This document shows, in pieces, positions 35,878-46,595 of a DNA stretch of 64,000 bases. Position 1 is the first letter of the stretch. Every line of letters begins with the position of its first letter. Position numbers and translations under genes: made by a program. Source of the DNA: Armatimonadota bacterium. Lineage in GTDB: Bacteria > Armatimonadota > Fimbriimonadia > Fimbriimonadales > ATM1. Location: assembly GCA_003577165.1 (NCBI GenBank), contig QEUM01000003.1, positions 83,486-147,485 on the forward strand, in the 5' to 3' direction. The notes below the pieces were generated by a model that worked only from the letters and a program-made list of their open reading frames with translations, was not told the DNA's origin and did not search any database.

Positions 35878-36933
35878 ATGACCTTCAGGAAAGTGACCGC
35901 GCCGGGAGCCCTTTGCCTTGCGGCGGGCGTGATCGTCGCCGTGTCCGCCCCACAGGCCTGGGACGTTTCAACCGCGGGCCGCACGGCAGTTCTCGACGCC
36001 CTCAGCCCGACGGCTCTCGCCGCCCACGTCGGCTACCTCGCGTCCGACGAACTCCAGGGGCGGGCCACACCCTCGGCCGGCCTCGACCTCGCCGCAAAGT
36101 ACATCGCCGGAGAGTTCAAGAAGGCGGGTCTGAAGCCCGTCGCAGGAGAGAGTTACTTCCAACAGGCGACATTCACGTCGAGAGACGGCACCGAATACCA
36201 CGCATCGAATGTCATCGGCATCCTGGAAGGATCGGATGCGAAGTTGAAAGACACGTTCATTCTCCTGAGCGCGCACTACGACCACCTCGGAAACAACCCC
36301 AGAATCGAAGGCGACTCGATTTACAACGGCGCGAATGACAATGCGAGCGGCACCGCTGGAGTGATTCAATTAGCGCACGCGCTTTCGAAAGCGAAGCCTC
36401 GCAGGTCGATCGTCTTCATCGGCTTCTGCGGAGAAGAACGCGGCCTCTTGGGCTCCCGCTATTACGGCAGAAATCCAGTCGTTCCCCTCAAGCAGACCAT
36501 CTGCCAAATCAACTTAGAGCAAATTGGAAGGTTTGACGAAGTCGGCGCGCCGCAGCCCGTCAAAGGAAGTATGACCGGATTCGACTTTTCGGATGTCGGC
36601 CCGCTCTTCTCGAAGGCTGCGCAAGCGGTCGGCACAGACATCCAAAAACACCCACAGAACAGCGATGCGTTCTTCTCACGGAGCGACAACCAATCGCTCG
36701 CGGACCTGGGAATTCCGGCACACACGATTTGCGGGGCCTACGTGTTCCCCGACTACCACAGGCCGTCCGATCATGCCGACAAGCTCGATTACAAGACGAT
36801 GGCAACGCTCCTCAAGGGCATCGCTGTCGGCGTGCTAACGATCGCGGACTCGGATCGAGCCCCCCAGTGGAACGCTGACAACCCGAAGGCAGCCAAGTAC
36901 CTCGCGGCCTGGCGCGCGCTCCACGGAAACTAA
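35878..36933 (+). CDS. Secreted M28 family zinc aminopeptidase
   Basis: A 351-aa exported enzyme: residues 1-30 are a signal peptide (GALCLAAGVIVAVSAPQA). The M28 metal ligands and catalytic Glu are all seen: AHYDHLG (first His), GANDNASGTAG (bridging Asp), GEERGLLGS (catalytic Glu and Zn ligand), NLEQIGR and the last His of DYHRPSDHADK. These bind two zinc ions and cleave N-terminal residues of peptides or related substrates. Length is standard for a short M28 protein without PA insert. A -10-like CAGAAT lies 9 bp before the ATG and there is no Shine-Dalgarno. The stop overlaps the convergent metal ATPase stop by 4 bp. Confidence 0.92.
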   Translation: MTFRKVTAPGALCLAAGVIVAVSAPQAWDVSTAGRTAVLDALSPTALAAHVGYLASDELQGRATPSAGLDLAAKYIAGEFKKAGLKPVAGESYFQQATFTSRDGTEYHASNVIGILEGSDAKLKDTFILLSAHYDHLGNNPRIEGDSIYNGANDNASGTAGVIQLAHALSKAKPRRSIVFIGFCGEERGLLGSRYYGRNPVVPLKQTICQINLEQIGRFDEVGAPQPVKGSMTGFDFSDVGPLFSKAAQAVGTDIQKHPQNSDAFFSRSDNQSLADLGIPAHTICGAYVFPDYHRPSDHADKLDYKTMATLLKGIAVGVLTIADSDRAPQWNADNPKAAKYLAAWRALHGN

Positions 36934-38882
36934 CCAGAAGACCGCAGCGGCCTGGTTGTCGCCCTCATTCCTCCGGCTGCGCCGGCCATCAGCCTCAGCC
37001 CGTTGAGAATCACGACGAGCGTCGTGCCTTCGTGGCCCAGCACTGCGACGCCAAGTTGCAGCGCTCCAGCGGTCGAGAGGGCCGCCAACACCACGATCGA
37101 AAGGGCGGAAATGACCAAGTTTTGGCTGACAACTCTTACAGTCGCCTTTCCCAGGCGGATGAGAAGCGGGACTCGGTCGAGGCGATCTTGAACCAGCACA
37201 GCGTCCGCGGATCCGATGGCGACGTCACTGCCCAAACCTCCCATCGCAATTCCTACATCTGCAGCGGCGAGTGCGGGAGCGTCGTTGACCCCGTCCCCAA
37301 TCATGAGAACGGGCCCGCACTCCGCCCTCAGTTCTCGGATCTTCTCGAGCTTCTCGCCCGGCAGGAGCGCAGCGTGCACACGTTCGATGCCCACCTGGCC
37401 CGCAATGGACAGAGCGGCGGGCCGACTGTCTCCTGTCAGGACAGCAACGCACCGCACGCCGACTTCCTCGAGCCCTCGAACGAGGTCCCGAGCCGACTCG
37501 CGCAGCGTGTCCTCCAAAGCGAACGCGCAAACGGAGTCCCTCCATCGCAGAAGCACAACGCTGTATCCCTCGCGCCGCATCGAATCGCACATGGCGTCGA
37601 ATTCCGCCGGAATATCACACCCCTCGAACTTGAAGAATGTGGTTCGTCCGATGCGAACGTCCTCGCCGTCAACCTTCCCTCGCATCCCCATTCCCCCGAC
37701 GACGGTCACGTCGGTTGCCGACGGAATTTCCCATCCGCGTCTCTTGACTTCTTCGAGAAACGCGTTGGCAAGAGGGTGGCTGCTGTGGGACTCGATCGCT
37801 GCGGCAAGTCGAACACAACACTCGGCCTCGCCGTCAAGAGGCTCGTCGAAATTGTAATTACGAGGACTCGGGGATTCCCCCCCCTGTGCTCCTCTCGCGA
37901 TAGCGCCGACTGCGCAGTCTATGACAGCAGCCTTAATCAGCCGAAACCTCCCCTGAGTGAGCGTCCCCGTCTTATCCATCGCCACGGCTCTTACTTTTCC
38001 TGCTGCCTCGAGCACCGCTCCCCCCCGCACGAGAATCCCCTTCCTCGTGCTGAATGCAAGGGCGCTGAGCACCGCCGCTGGCGTGCTGATCACCATCGCG
38101 CACGGCGACAGGGCTACGAGGAGAACGAGCGACTCATAAAACGCCGTGTCGAACGACCGATCGATCCAAAAGTACCGAACCATGAGGGAGACCAGCGCAG
38201 CGACGACAACCCCGATCGTGTAGGTCTTCCCGAACCAACTGCTGACCCGCTCCCCGGACGTCTTGTTCTCCCGGGCCTCCCTGACCAGCCGGATGATCCG
38301 GTCAATGGTCGCGTCTTGAGCGGCGGCAGTCACCCGAATCGTGATACCGCCTTCCAGGTTCTGGGTTCCGGACATCACCTCGTCCCCGGCTCCCCTCGGC
38401 ACAGGGGTCGCCTCCCCCGTCATCGTTGACTCATCCACACTGGTGCCGCCCGTCTCGATGATCCCGTCAGCCGGCACCAGGTTATAGGGGTCCACTCGAA
38501 CCAGGTCCCCCGGCCTGAGTTCCTCGACCGGGACCTTGACGGCCATCCCATCCCGCACCAGCAACGCCGAGGTCGGCCTCAGCCTAACAAGCCTCTCGAT
38601 TCCCTTCTCGGTGCGGCCGAGCGTGTACGCCTCGAGCGTGGCGCTAAGGCTGAACAGCATCAGGAGCGTTGCAGCCTCGAAGTACCTTCCGATGGCCACG
38701 GCCCCTGCCCCCGCGAGGATCATCAGCAGGTTGATGTCAATCTCGCGGCGGATCACCGACTGGGCGGCCGTCCGAAGCGCCTGAATGCTCCCAAACGCGA
38801 TGGAGACCGCCGAGGCGTCCGTTCGACCGGTAAAGGCCGCGACTGCCCAAGCCAATAAGCAAATGAGGGTCGCGAACGCCAT
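36930..38882 (-). CDS. P1B-type metal-transporting ATPase, SPC (P1B-4-like) subgroup
   Basis: A 650-aa P-type ATPase for metal efflux. The phosphorylated Asp is in DKTGTLTQ (about residue 303), with the TGEATPVPRG actuator loop, GDGVNDAPALAAADVGIAMG hinge and SSHPLANAF nucleotide-site HP. The membrane metal motif is SPC (about residue 258, LSPCAMVIS) instead of CPC, and helix 8 reads HEGTT (about residue 616), close to the HEGGT/HEGST of P1B-4 pumps, which export Co, Fe or Zn. There is no N-terminal HMA domain, also typical of P1B-4. It starts with a membrane segment (FATLICLLAWAVAAF). The stop is convergent with the M28 gene; upstream is the tRNA-Ser. Substrate assignment is by motif only. 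Confidence 0.88.
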   Translation of the reverse strand: MAFATLICLLAWAVAAFTGRTDASAVSIAFGSIQALRTAAQSVIRREIDINLLMILAGAGAVAIGRYFEAATLLMLFSLSATLEAYTLGRTEKGIERLVRLRPTSALLVRDGMAVKVPVEELRPGDLVRVDPYNLVPADGIIETGGTSVDESTMTGEATPVPRGAGDEVMSGTQNLEGGITIRVTAAAQDATIDRIIRLVREARENKTSGERVSSWFGKTYTIGVVVAALVSLMVRYFWIDRSFDTAFYESLVLLVALSPCAMVISTPAAVLSALAFSTRKGILVRGGAVLEAAGKVRAVAMDKTGTLTQGRFRLIKAAVIDCAVGAIARGAQGGESPSPRNYNFDEPLDGEAECCVRLAAAIESHSSHPLANAFLEEVKRRGWEIPSATDVTVVGGMGMRGKVDGEDVRIGRTTFFKFEGCDIPAEFDAMCDSMRREGYSVVLLRWRDSVCAFALEDTLRESARDLVRGLEEVGVRCVAVLTGDSRPAALSIAGQVGIERVHAALLPGEKLEKIRELRAECGPVLMIGDGVNDAPALAAADVGIAMGGLGSDVAIGSADAVLVQDRLDRVPLLIRLGKATVRVVSQNLVISALSIVVLAALSTAGALQLGVAVLGHEGTTLVVILNGLRLMAGAAGGMRATTRPLRSSG

Positions 38883-38935
38883 CAGACAGTCGATTCTGCC
38901 CCAGGGCCGAATGGTGGAGCGATGACGCCCGTCAG

Positions 38936-38941
38936 TATAAT
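38936..38941 (+). promoter_or_regulatory. Candidate -10 element of the tRNA-Ser transcript
   Basis: TATAAT is 11 bp before the first base of tRNA-Ser. No good -35 is visible at the expected place. The spacing fits a start about 5 bp before the tRNA, and the lytic transglycosylase gene follows the tRNA by 10 bp, so the same promoter may serve both. Confidence 0.5.
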
Positions 38942-38952
38942 GACGGCTACCC

Positions 38953-39044
38953 GGAGAGATGGCTGAGTGGTCGAAAGCGCCCGCCTGCTAAGTGGGTAGG
39001 TAGAGAAATCTGCCTCTCGGGTTCGAATCCCGATCTCTCCGCCA
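38953..39044 (+). tRNA. tRNA-Ser (GCU anticodon)
   Basis: A 92-base cloverleaf with 7-bp acceptor stem (GGAGAGA with TCTCTCC), discriminator G and an encoded CCA at 39042-39044. The anticodon loop CTGCTAA between CCCGC and GTGGG reads GCT, so it decodes AGC/AGU. A long variable arm (class II) and the GTTCGAATCC T-loop are present, as expected for tRNA-Ser. It is preceded by a TATAAT box. Confidence 0.95.
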
Positions 39045-39054
39045 TGCGAATTTT

Positions 39055-40080
39055 GTGGAACAGTACTTTCGACGGTCTTTCAACGTGACTCTCGCCCGAA
39101 CCTTGCTTCTGGCTTCGGTGGCGACGCTCGCCGCCGCCGCATCTGCGCTCGACCTGAAGGAGTACCTTCAGGTTCGGAAGCAGTACGGCATCACCGACGC
39201 CGCGGGCAGCGCCGCGCTTGAGACCCTCATCGGTTCAGCCGTCCTCGAGGTCAAGGCGGTGGTCAAGGGCGTCATCCGAACCAACGACGGCACGACGCTG
39301 ATGGTCCTCGCTCCCGGTGGCATCCTGTCTCTGCATGCCAGCGAGACGGAGCCCTGGCTGTCCGTGCCGAATTCCCGCGCTCGGCTGATCGTCCGAGCGT
39401 CGCGCGAAAAGGACTACTCGCCCCTCCGAGCCGACATCGTCGCCTCCATCTCCGAAGCGCAGATCGGAGCATGGGAGCAAACGGAGGCCGCGAAGGCAAA
39501 GCCCCGCCAAGACCCACGAACGACGACGAAGCGAAACGACTCGAAGGCCGTTCCTCTGACGCGCGGCAAGGGCCCCGATTGGAACGTGTCTGCCCACGCC
39601 GCGATTCCTTACTACGCAGATTTCATCCTTCGCTACAACAAAAAGCTGTCGCCCGAAAAGGCAACTGAAATAGCGACGGGCATCATCGGGTTCAGCCTGC
39701 AGTACGGCGTGGACGCGCGGTTGATTACGGCGATGGTGCTCGTAGAGAGCGGATTCAATCCATCGGCGACTTCCCGCGTCGGCGCAATGGGACTTGGACA
39801 ACTCATGCCGGGAACCGCGCGCGGCTTAGGCGTCCGCAACGCCTACGATACGATGGACAACCTTTACGGGACCGTCCGCCTCGTGCGGGGCCACCTCGAA
39901 AAGTATCACACGGTGGGCGCAGACGGTCAAAAATATGGCGACATCGTGCTGATGCTCGCCGCATACAACGCCGGCAGCGGCGCCGTAAGAAAGTATGGCG
40001 GAGTCCCTCCGTATCGTGAAACGCAGAATTACATCCAAAAGGTCATCGACTGGTACAGACGCCTCTGCGGACAGTCGTAA
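39055..40080 (+). CDS. Secreted SLT-type lytic transglycosylase
   Basis: A 341-aa enzyme that cleaves peptidoglycan to anhydromuropeptides. GTG 39055 is the start given; a second GTG at 39085 (VTLARTLLLASVATLAAAASA) gives a cleaner signal peptide and cannot be excluded. The catalytic Glu is E231 in VLVESGFNPSATS, followed by VGAMGLGQLMPGTARGLG, the diagnostic SLT block, and later LAAYNAGSGAVRKYGGVPPY, ending in NYIQKVIDWYRRL. Residues 60-160 are an OB-like region of uncertain role. It begins only 10 bp after the CCA of tRNA-Ser and has no Shine-Dalgarno, so translation probably follows tRNA processing of a joint transcript. Confidence 0.88.
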   Translation: MEQYFRRSFNVTLARTLLLASVATLAAAASALDLKEYLQVRKQYGITDAAGSAALETLIGSAVLEVKAVVKGVIRTNDGTTLMVLAPGGILSLHASETEPWLSVPNSRARLIVRASREKDYSPLRADIVASISEAQIGAWEQTEAAKAKPRQDPRTTTKRNDSKAVPLTRGKGPDWNVSAHAAIPYYADFILRYNKKLSPEKATEIATGIIGFSLQYGVDARLITAMVLVESGFNPSATSRVGAMGLGQLMPGTARGLGVRNAYDTMDNLYGTVRLVRGHLEKYHTVGADGQKYGDIVLMLAAYNAGSGAVRKYGGVPPYRETQNYIQKVIDWYRRLCGQS

Positions 40081-40099
40081 CTTGGAAGTCGGCTGAGGA

Positions 40100-42349
40100 A
40101 TGAGCCGAAACTCCACCATCACTCTCGGCTGTGACCGGCTTCCCCCCGAAGCAGTCGGATGCCTCTCCTGCATCGACCGAGTTCAGAACCGGCTCGCGCT
40201 CGTGCACGGCGTGCGCGCGGTGGAATTTCTCGAAGATAAGAAGGCGGTTCGCATTTACCTCGACGACGCCGCAGACGCGGACCGCATCGAACGATCCGCG
40301 ATTCGCGTCATGCAGGAGGTCGCCGCAGGCCTCACGCATGACACCTTTCGCGTCGGCGGGATGGACTGCCCGGGCTGCGCGCGCGAGATCGAAATCGGCC
40401 TCACCAAACTTCCGGGCGTGAGTTCCTGTACCGTCGACTTCGCGACTGCGCGCATGAAGGTCGAATACGACCGCGCGCGCACGGACGCAGAACGAATCCG
40501 CCAAGAAGTCCGCAAACTCGGCTTCTCTGCGAGTTCACTTTTCGACGTCGAAGCGGAATCTTCGAATCTCGAAATCATCACACTCGGCGTCGGCGGAGCG
40601 CTCTGGGTGATCGCAAGCCTCGAAGCGACGCCGGACACGTTGCGCATTCCGCTCTTCGTGCTCGCAGGGCTGGTCAGTGGATGGAAGATGCTGCTGTCGG
40701 GTCTCTTCGGCCTCTCGAAACTCGCATTCACCATGAACACCTTGATGGCGGTGGCCGTGATCGGCGCAGCGGCCGTCGGCGAGTGGAGCGAGGCGTCGAG
40801 CGTCGCCTGGCTCTTCTCTTTGGGAACCCTGCTTCAGGCTCGAACCTACCGCCGCACACGAGCGGCCATCAGCAGCCTTGCGGAGTGCGCTCCAAAAACC
40901 GCGCGCGTTCGACGCGACGGAAAGGTGCTCGAAATGGACGTTCGCCAAGTCCAGGTGGGAGACGAAGTGGAGATCCTCCCGCACGCGCACGTTTCGGTGG
41001 ACGGCACAGTGGTCGAGGGAATCAGCACGATTGACAACTCGGCCCTCACGGGCGAGCCGGAGCCGTGCTACGCCTCAACCGGTTCGAAGGTTCTGACAGG
41101 CGGCATCAACGGCCAGGGCCGGCTCGTCGTGCGTGCAGACGTCGAATTCGCCGACACGACTTACGCGCGGACGCTCGATCTGATTGAGAAGGGACAATCG
41201 AGCCGCTCGAAACGACAAGAACTGATCGATCGCTTCAGCGCGTGGTACACGCCGACGGTAATCGGACTCGCTGCTCTCTATGCAGTCGCGGGACCTCTTC
41301 TGTTTTCTGTTCCGTGGGAGCACTCGCTCCGTCAAGCCTTTTGGCTTCTGATGGTCTCCTGCCCCTGCGCGCTCGTAATTTCCACTCCCGTCGCGACTGT
41401 GGCTGCCATCGGCGCCGCAACGAAGCATGGCGCGCTTGTGAAGGGCGGCAGCGCGCTCGAAGCGCTCGCGTCGATCCGTCATTGGGTGTTCGACAAAACA
41501 GGGACCCTCACCCACGCTCGACTCGAAGTCGAGAAGATAGTCACGCTTCGGGGTGACCAGGCTCGCTGGATGAGCGTGGCGGCCACGCTCGCAGAACAGA
41601 GTTCCCACCCAGTTTCGAGGGCGATCTCAAGATTCGTAACGGAGGCCGAACGCCTTCCTGCGACTCAAGTCCGCGACATCGCTGGGTCCGGCATGGTCGG
41701 CGTCATCGGAAGCAACGAGTACCGCCTCGGCTCGGCGGAATTCGTCGAGACAAACGACCGCGGCGGCTCGCGGACCTATCTCTCCGAAGACGGCGAGGTC
41801 GTCGCGATATTCGAATTCGGGGACCAACCGAAGAGAATCGCTCGTGAGTCCGTGCAAGACCTGCACAAGTTGGGCGCGAAGATCACTCTCCTCAGCGGCG
41901 ACGATGAGCATGCGGTTCGGTCAGTCGCAGAGGGCCTGAGCGCAGACGACTGGAAGGCGAACGTCAAACCTGATGAAAAAGCTCATTACGTCGAGTCGTT
42001 GTCGAATGTCGAGCCAGTCGCCATGGTGGGCGACGGCATCAACGACGTCGCCGCGCTTCAGCGCGCGAACGTGGCAGTCGCGATGGGCGCCGCGGGATCC
42101 GAAGCGGCGATCGAGTCTGCGGAGATCGTCGTCCTGAACGACAGCCTTGCTGCCATCCCGTGGCTCGTTCGGCTCAGCCGACGATACAGGGCGATTCTCC
42201 TTCAGAATGTGTCTTTCAGCCTCGCGACGAAAGCGGGCCTCATCGTTGCGGGCCTCTTATGGACCGATCCACCCTATTGGGTCGCGGTCGCAGGCGACAT
42301 GGGAGTGTCGCTTCTGGTGACGCTGAACGCTCTGAGACTTCGCGCCTGA
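40100..42349 (+). CDS. P1B-type heavy-metal ATPase, CPC type with two HMA-like domains
   Basis: A 749-aa efflux pump. Residues 10-75 form a degenerate heavy-metal-associated domain with GCLSC, and 87-155 a standard one with GMDCPGC. The membrane motif is SCPCALVISTP (about residue 420), and the phosphorylation site is DKTGTLTHARL (about 465), followed by SSHPVSRAI and VGDGINDVAALQRANVAVAMG. Helix 8, AVAGDMGVSLLVTLNALRL, has an Asp-Met-Gly in the place of the P1B-2 (Zn/Cd/Pb) D-x-G site, so zinc, cadmium or lead is the likely substrate. It is 19 bp downstream of the lytic transglycosylase gene, so probably in the same unit. A second, SPC-type pump lies on the other side of the tRNA. Confidence 0.9.
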   Translation: MSRNSTITLGCDRLPPEAVGCLSCIDRVQNRLALVHGVRAVEFLEDKKAVRIYLDDAADADRIERSAIRVMQEVAAGLTHDTFRVGGMDCPGCAREIEIGLTKLPGVSSCTVDFATARMKVEYDRARTDAERIRQEVRKLGFSASSLFDVEAESSNLEIITLGVGGALWVIASLEATPDTLRIPLFVLAGLVSGWKMLLSGLFGLSKLAFTMNTLMAVAVIGAAAVGEWSEASSVAWLFSLGTLLQARTYRRTRAAISSLAECAPKTARVRRDGKVLEMDVRQVQVGDEVEILPHAHVSVDGTVVEGISTIDNSALTGEPEPCYASTGSKVLTGGINGQGRLVVRADVEFADTTYARTLDLIEKGQSSRSKRQELIDRFSAWYTPTVIGLAALYAVAGPLLFSVPWEHSLRQAFWLLMVSCPCALVISTPVATVAAIGAATKHGALVKGGSALEALASIRHWVFDKTGTLTHARLEVEKIVTLRGDQARWMSVAATLAEQSSHPVSRAISRFVTEAERLPATQVRDIAGSGMVGVIGSNEYRLGSAEFVETNDRGGSRTYLSEDGEVVAIFEFGDQPKRIARESVQDLHKLGAKITLLSGDDEHAVRSVAEGLSADDWKANVKPDEKAHYVESLSNVEPVAMVGDGINDVAALQRANVAVAMGAAGSEAAIESAEIVVLNDSLAAIPWLVRLSRRYRAILLQNVSFSLATKAGLIVAGLLWTDPPYWVAVAGDMGVSLLVTLNALRLRA

Positions 42350-42354
42350 CCGCC

Positions 42355-42876
42355 CTACGCGAATCCCGCCTGCGCCGCGGTCTCTTCCGACCTCACGCAC
42401 GAGATGAGCACGGCTCTTTCCGTCGCGGGCGAGAACACAAAACCGGCTCTCGTCAGCGCTGCCCTCGCATCCACGGCGAATTCCAGGCGAAAGTTTCGGT
42501 CCTCCGACAGGCGAAGCCTCACGAGGGCAGTCTGCCAATCCTCGAGCGCGCGAATCGCGGATTCGATCCTGGATCGCACCGTCTCGTCCTTCGCGAGGCG
42601 CAATGCCGTCTCGAAGTCCTGCATCGCCTGCGGCGTCATGCCGACGATTTGACGCATCGCGCCGCGAAAGAAGTGGTAGTCCGGATCTCGAGGGTTGAGC
42701 CAAATGGCTCTCTCAACGGAGCGCAGACCCGCATGGGCGTCTCCCGCTCTCCACTGCTGGGTGAGAATTCGCTCCAATTCGAAGAGGTTCTCACTCGCAA
42801 GCGGCGACGGTCCGGGTCCGGTCTCAGTTATGTCGCGGGCAAGGCACGGCTGAACTGTATTCAAAGAATCCATCAT
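42355..42876 (-). CDS. TPR-like protein (173 aa)
   Basis: Start ATG 42876 follows GGGAGGGAAGGA and is the first of two adjacent methionines (MMDSLNTVQ). Residues about 35-110 are helical with TPR-type spacing (ERILTQQWRAGDAHAGLRSVERAIWLNPRDP, DYHFFRGAMRQIVGMTPQAMQDFETALRLA), one full repeat and its flanking helices. No signal peptide is seen, so it is probably cytoplasmic. The end, RSEETAAQAGFA, is non-descript. It is convergent with the CPC ATPase (5-bp gap) and lies in the same orientation as, but 190 bp from, the GAF sensor gene. Function unknown. Confidence 0.65.
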   Translation of the reverse strand: MMDSLNTVQPCLARDITETGPGPSPLASENLFELERILTQQWRAGDAHAGLRSVERAIWLNPRDPDYHFFRGAMRQIVGMTPQAMQDFETALRLAKDETVRSRIESAIRALEDWQTALVRLRLSEDRNFRLEFAVDARAALTRAGFVFSPATERAVLISCVRSEETAAQAGFA

Positions 42877-43065
42877 TCCTTCCCTCCCATCCACCGGGCC
42901 AATCCGTCCCGAGGATCACAACGTCCGAACACCGTTCCGAGAAACGACGACTCGTCCGCTCCTGTACCTCACGCCGCCGCCCGCCGCGAGTGGGCGCCGA
43001 ATGGATAAGGTCAGACCATTATTATTCGGAAATCGCGAACCGTCTACTGGTATTCCTCGCGGGAA

Positions 43066-45006
43066 TTACGCGGCGGGCGCCGGGAGACTGGCCGAATCCA
43101 GGTCCGCGACGCGCACTCGAACCGCCATCGGCACGTCTGCCTGACCCGGGACATCGTACGAGATCATGGCAGCGAGGGCCGTAATCTCGCGAGTCCAGGA
43201 CTCGGCGTCACCCAGAGTTTTGCCGGGTAGGAGCGCCACGAACGATCCGTCAGGCTTGCCGCAGATCTTCGCGTCGCGAGGAGCATGCCTCCTGAGAAGC
43301 AGCCCGAGTTTTCGCGTCGCGCGCTCGACTGTGGGGGCGCCCACTCGCTCCGTCAGTTCGCTGAGTTGCAGAGGCTCCACGTAGGCGAGGCAGGCACGCA
43401 AATTGGACGCGCTAAGCAAAGCGCGCTGGAACTCTGATATCGAGAGGATGCCGTGCACCTCAGTCGTCACGCCTCGGCGGTAGTGGATCGCCGAGAACGC
43501 GTGTGCGAGTTCACCCGCTACTTGGCGCAGGATGCGGGCATCGTCGGGCCCGAGAGCCTGGTCGGGAGCTGCGCCTGCGGAAAGGAAACCGATCGTGAGA
43601 TCTCCGGCCTGAACAGGGATCAGAAGATAACTTCCGAATCGCTTCTTCAGAGCCGTCGTGCCATCCACTTCAGTGGATTTCGCAGTCGAGTACGCGCAAA
43701 TGCCCGGCGCGCCGGTCCGAATCCAGCCTCGAATTCCCCCCTCCCCGATGCGCAGCGACTCGTGCAAGTCGCAAGCCCTTCCCTGCTGACCGAGCAGGAT
43801 CGCTCGAACCCCATCCACGAGCCACACTCCAAGGTGCTCGCATCGAAGGATCTCGTGAAGCGACTTTGCGCAGCGCTTACCCAAGTCCGCTTCAGTCATG
43901 GCCCCGTCGAGGCGACACGCGATCTCGTAAAGAAGCTCCGCCTCATCCCTTCGACGGACCGTGTTAGCCCTCTCAAGTTCGTCGAACACGACCTGGCCCA
44001 CAGCCTCAGCGATCTCGTCGGCTCGGCTGCGCACCGACTCGAGTTTCGAACCTGGCTCTGCAAAAACCGTGAGCATCCCGATCGTTCGCCCATGACATCG
44101 CAGCACGATGTTGGTGAAGTCTGCTTGCGAGTCCGAGTTCCCCTGACGAATCGAGGCGAGAGCCTCATCTGCGTTCGCGAGTAGTCGCGTGGCCGTGGCA
44201 CGCCCGTCCAAAGGAACGCTCGACCCTTCGGCCTCCACTGGGACTCTTCCCGAAACCGCAGCAACCACCATGCGATCGCCCACCTGATTCGCGAGGTGAA
44301 TCATCACGCCGTTCGCTTCCAAAAGCGTGCGAAGCCTATCGAGAATTCGACTCAGGCTTGATCCCGGACGGCTTCTCGACAAGAACAGTTGGCACGCGAT
44401 CCGATCGATGCGCGACCTCTTCTCCAACTCTCGGTAGGAAATGCTGACCTGGCGGTACTTCTCGCGCAGATCGATCAGCGCCTGCACGCTCTTTGACTCG
44501 TCTTCCGCGGTCGCAGACTGAGCCAACTCGCTGATCATCTGCTCGATCGTCTTGGGTCGAACCACGACCCTCTCCTGGTTCGCCAAGAGCGACACGATCA
44601 TCACCGCTCCAGCCTGGGCAAAAACGAGGGCCGACGGAGCGCTGGTCGCGCCAACCGCTCGGTCCGCCGCGAGCACCGCCGCCGCGCCGATCGGACCCAT
44701 GGCAGCAGGGTAACTGGCCCGGCGAGTCACGGCATAGACGATGGGCGCGCAGACCAGGAGGCCGAGATGCTCGAGCACCCCGGCGTAGGCCAGGATGAAA
44801 GCCACGGCGAAGGAGTCTGCGGCTGCGACGATCCCGGACAGCCCCGGATTGGTGGCGCGCCGGTTCTCAAGAATGTAGGCCGCGGCTGCGTAGCCCGCGA
44901 TGAGGAGTCCGGCTCGCCACGCGAAGCCGAAGTCGGGGACACCGGTCCAGCCGCTGATCCCCACTAAGAGTCCGGCCGACAGGATGCGTGCCGCGAATTC
45001 CCACAT
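43066..45006 (-). CDS. Membrane-anchored GAF-domain sensor with a degenerate GGDEF-like C-terminus
   Basis: A 646-aa protein; ATG 45006 is preferred because the longer open frame would overlap the divergent carboxypeptidase gene. Residues 1-140 contain about five membrane helices (RAGLLIAGYAAAAYIL, AADSFAVAFILAYAGVLEHL). Residues about 150-190 are a coiled coil (LIDLREKYRQVSISYRELEKRS), followed by two GAF-like domains (about 200-345 and 360-510; IACQLFLSRSRPGSSLSRI, LYEIACRLDGAMTEADLG, LIPVQAGDLTIGFLSAG). The last 130 residues have the GGDEF fold order, but the active signature reads KPDGSF, so diguanylate cyclase activity is unlikely. Ligands unknown. It likely signals to an unseen partner. 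No histidine kinase domain is present. Confidence 0.72.
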   Translation of the reverse strand: MWEFAARILSAGLLVGISGWTGVPDFGFAWRAGLLIAGYAAAAYILENRRATNPGLSGIVAAADSFAVAFILAYAGVLEHLGLLVCAPIVYAVTRRASYPAAMGPIGAAAVLAADRAVGATSAPSALVFAQAGAVMIVSLLANQERVVVRPKTIEQMISELAQSATAEDESKSVQALIDLREKYRQVSISYRELEKRSRIDRIACQLFLSRSRPGSSLSRILDRLRTLLEANGVMIHLANQVGDRMVVAAVSGRVPVEAEGSSVPLDGRATATRLLANADEALASIRQGNSDSQADFTNIVLRCHGRTIGMLTVFAEPGSKLESVRSRADEIAEAVGQVVFDELERANTVRRRDEAELLYEIACRLDGAMTEADLGKRCAKSLHEILRCEHLGVWLVDGVRAILLGQQGRACDLHESLRIGEGGIRGWIRTGAPGICAYSTAKSTEVDGTTALKKRFGSYLLIPVQAGDLTIGFLSAGAAPDQALGPDDARILRQVAGELAHAFSAIHYRRGVTTEVHGILSISEFQRALLSASNLRACLAYVEPLQLSELTERVGAPTVERATRKLGLLLRRHAPRDAKICGKPDGSFVALLPGKTLGDAESWTREITALAAMISYDVPGQADVPMAVRVRVADLDSASLPAPAA

Positions 45007-45070
45007 AGGCCCGTTTCTGTATCGGCGAACCTCGAGAAGTTGGTTAGGGTCGGCGCCCCGCCCGGGTGTG

Positions 45071-45076
45071 TAAACT
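45071..45076 (+). promoter_or_regulatory. Candidate -10 element of the M32 carboxypeptidase gene (leaderless)
   Basis: TAAACT, with an upstream TGTG, lies 8 bp before ATG 45085 and no Shine-Dalgarno is present, giving a start of transcription 1-2 bp before the ATG. The same hexamer precedes pabBC. The divergent GAF gene starts at 45006, so this is a shared 78-bp promoter region. Confidence 0.45.
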
Positions 45077-45084
45077 GCCGCCCC

Positions 45085-46590
<1,506 letters not shown>

Positions 46591-46595
46591 CGAAG

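Noticed and set aside
37032..38429. 465-aa plus-strand open frame
   Set aside because: Antisense to the SPC-type ATPase; no recognisable domain.
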